13,975 nucleotides of DNA from Thermoplasmata archaeon (GTDB taxonomy: Archaea > Thermoplasmatota > Thermoplasmata > Halarchaeoplasmatales > Halarchaeoplasmataceae): the NCBI GenBank assembly GCA_019594305.1, contig JAFDTZ010000052.1, positions 1 through 13,975 on the forward strand, in the 5' to 3' direction. The notes beneath the pieces are model-generated. The model ran no database searches. It was not told the origin of the DNA and saw only the letters and a list, made by a program, of their open reading frames with translations. The position numbers were made by a program, and so were the translations under genes. Of this stretch, positions 13,788 through 13,975 are shown piece after piece. The stretch's first letter is position 1. Each line of letters opens with the position of its first letter.

Positions 13788-13975
13788 TCAGTAGTCTACG
13801 GTCCACGTTATCGCCGTACCGGTAGGATTGTATATCCAGTATCCCTTGCCCGGTTCGAACACGAAGGCACCGGGGCTGTAGCTGTATGCAAGGTTGTACG
13901 TCTGGGATGCGTCGAAGTAACCTATCACATCGATGTCTCCCGGTAAGCCATGATTACCGCTGACCGAGCTCGGCA
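13788..13975 (-). CDS. C-terminal end of a probable surface/secreted protein
   Basis: Only the last 61 residues are in the window; the gene enters from the right edge two bases into a codon. The piece is rich in Gly, Ser, Tyr, Pro and Thr, with GDIDVIGYFDAS, a run of aromatic residues, and PGKGYWIYNP followed by TAITWTVDY at the very end. Ends of the form GKGYWIY...W are known to me from large archaeal cell-surface proteins with beta-sandwich or PKD-like repeats, where they form a terminal beta domain. No membrane anchor or sorting helix follows, so attachment must be by other means, or the protein is released. There is no Cys. The frame is clearly coding, but the function cannot be assigned. 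Confidence 0.7.
   Translation of the reverse strand, partial: PSSVSGNHGLPGDIDVIGYFDASQTYNLAYSYSPGAFVFEPGKGYWIYNPTGTAITWTVDY

Overview
The window looks like archaeal chromosome, most likely from a euryarchaeote and possibly the Thermoplasmata. The evidence is a replication factor C large subunit ending in a PIP box, an archaeal-type Taw1 wyosine enzyme, a cytosolic sulfhydrogenase-type [NiFe] hydrogenase, TATA-like boxes close to start codons, and a surface-protein tail with a GKGYWIY motif. The lineage is inference; no rRNA or other marker for placing the organism is present.

Left part, minus strand (1-3585): a compact run reads a small membrane-anchored protein, then rfcL, taw1 and a metallophosphoesterase that leaves the window at base 1. 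Gaps are 30, 2 and 4 bases, so one transcript is likely. It mixes DNA replication (clamp loader) with tRNA-Phe modification.

Middle (3726-5660): a decayed island. A HepT/MntA toxin-antitoxin pair reads leftward; hepT has an in-frame TAG at codon 24 and mntA has lost its N-terminus. Back to back and reading rightward is a full-length ATPase of the AAA/DUF4143 type. It keeps one reading frame over 423 codons but is cut by four in-frame stops (three TAG, one TAA). Between the two units lie three 11-bp palindromes (GYAGTAACTRC-like) starting exactly 33 bp apart. This is the least ordinary part of the window.

Right-middle, minus strand (10221 to 5687): hydB, hydG, hydD and hydA are translationally coupled and encode a four-subunit group 3b-type hydrogenase/sulfhydrogenase that moves electrons between H2 and NAD(P)(H). 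HydD has Asp where the second proximal-cluster Cys is expected. A polytopic membrane protein resembling polyprenol/dolichol kinases follows hydA after 15 bases.

Right part: divergent from hydB is an acyl-CoA synthetase gene (10466-12091), then a CPBP-family intramembrane protease with a zinc ribbon at each end (12178-13422). A 365-base gap holds only a weak 55-codon ORF and two terminator-like T runs. The window ends in the C-terminus of a probable surface protein on the minus strand. No tRNA, rRNA, CRISPR array or transposase was seen.
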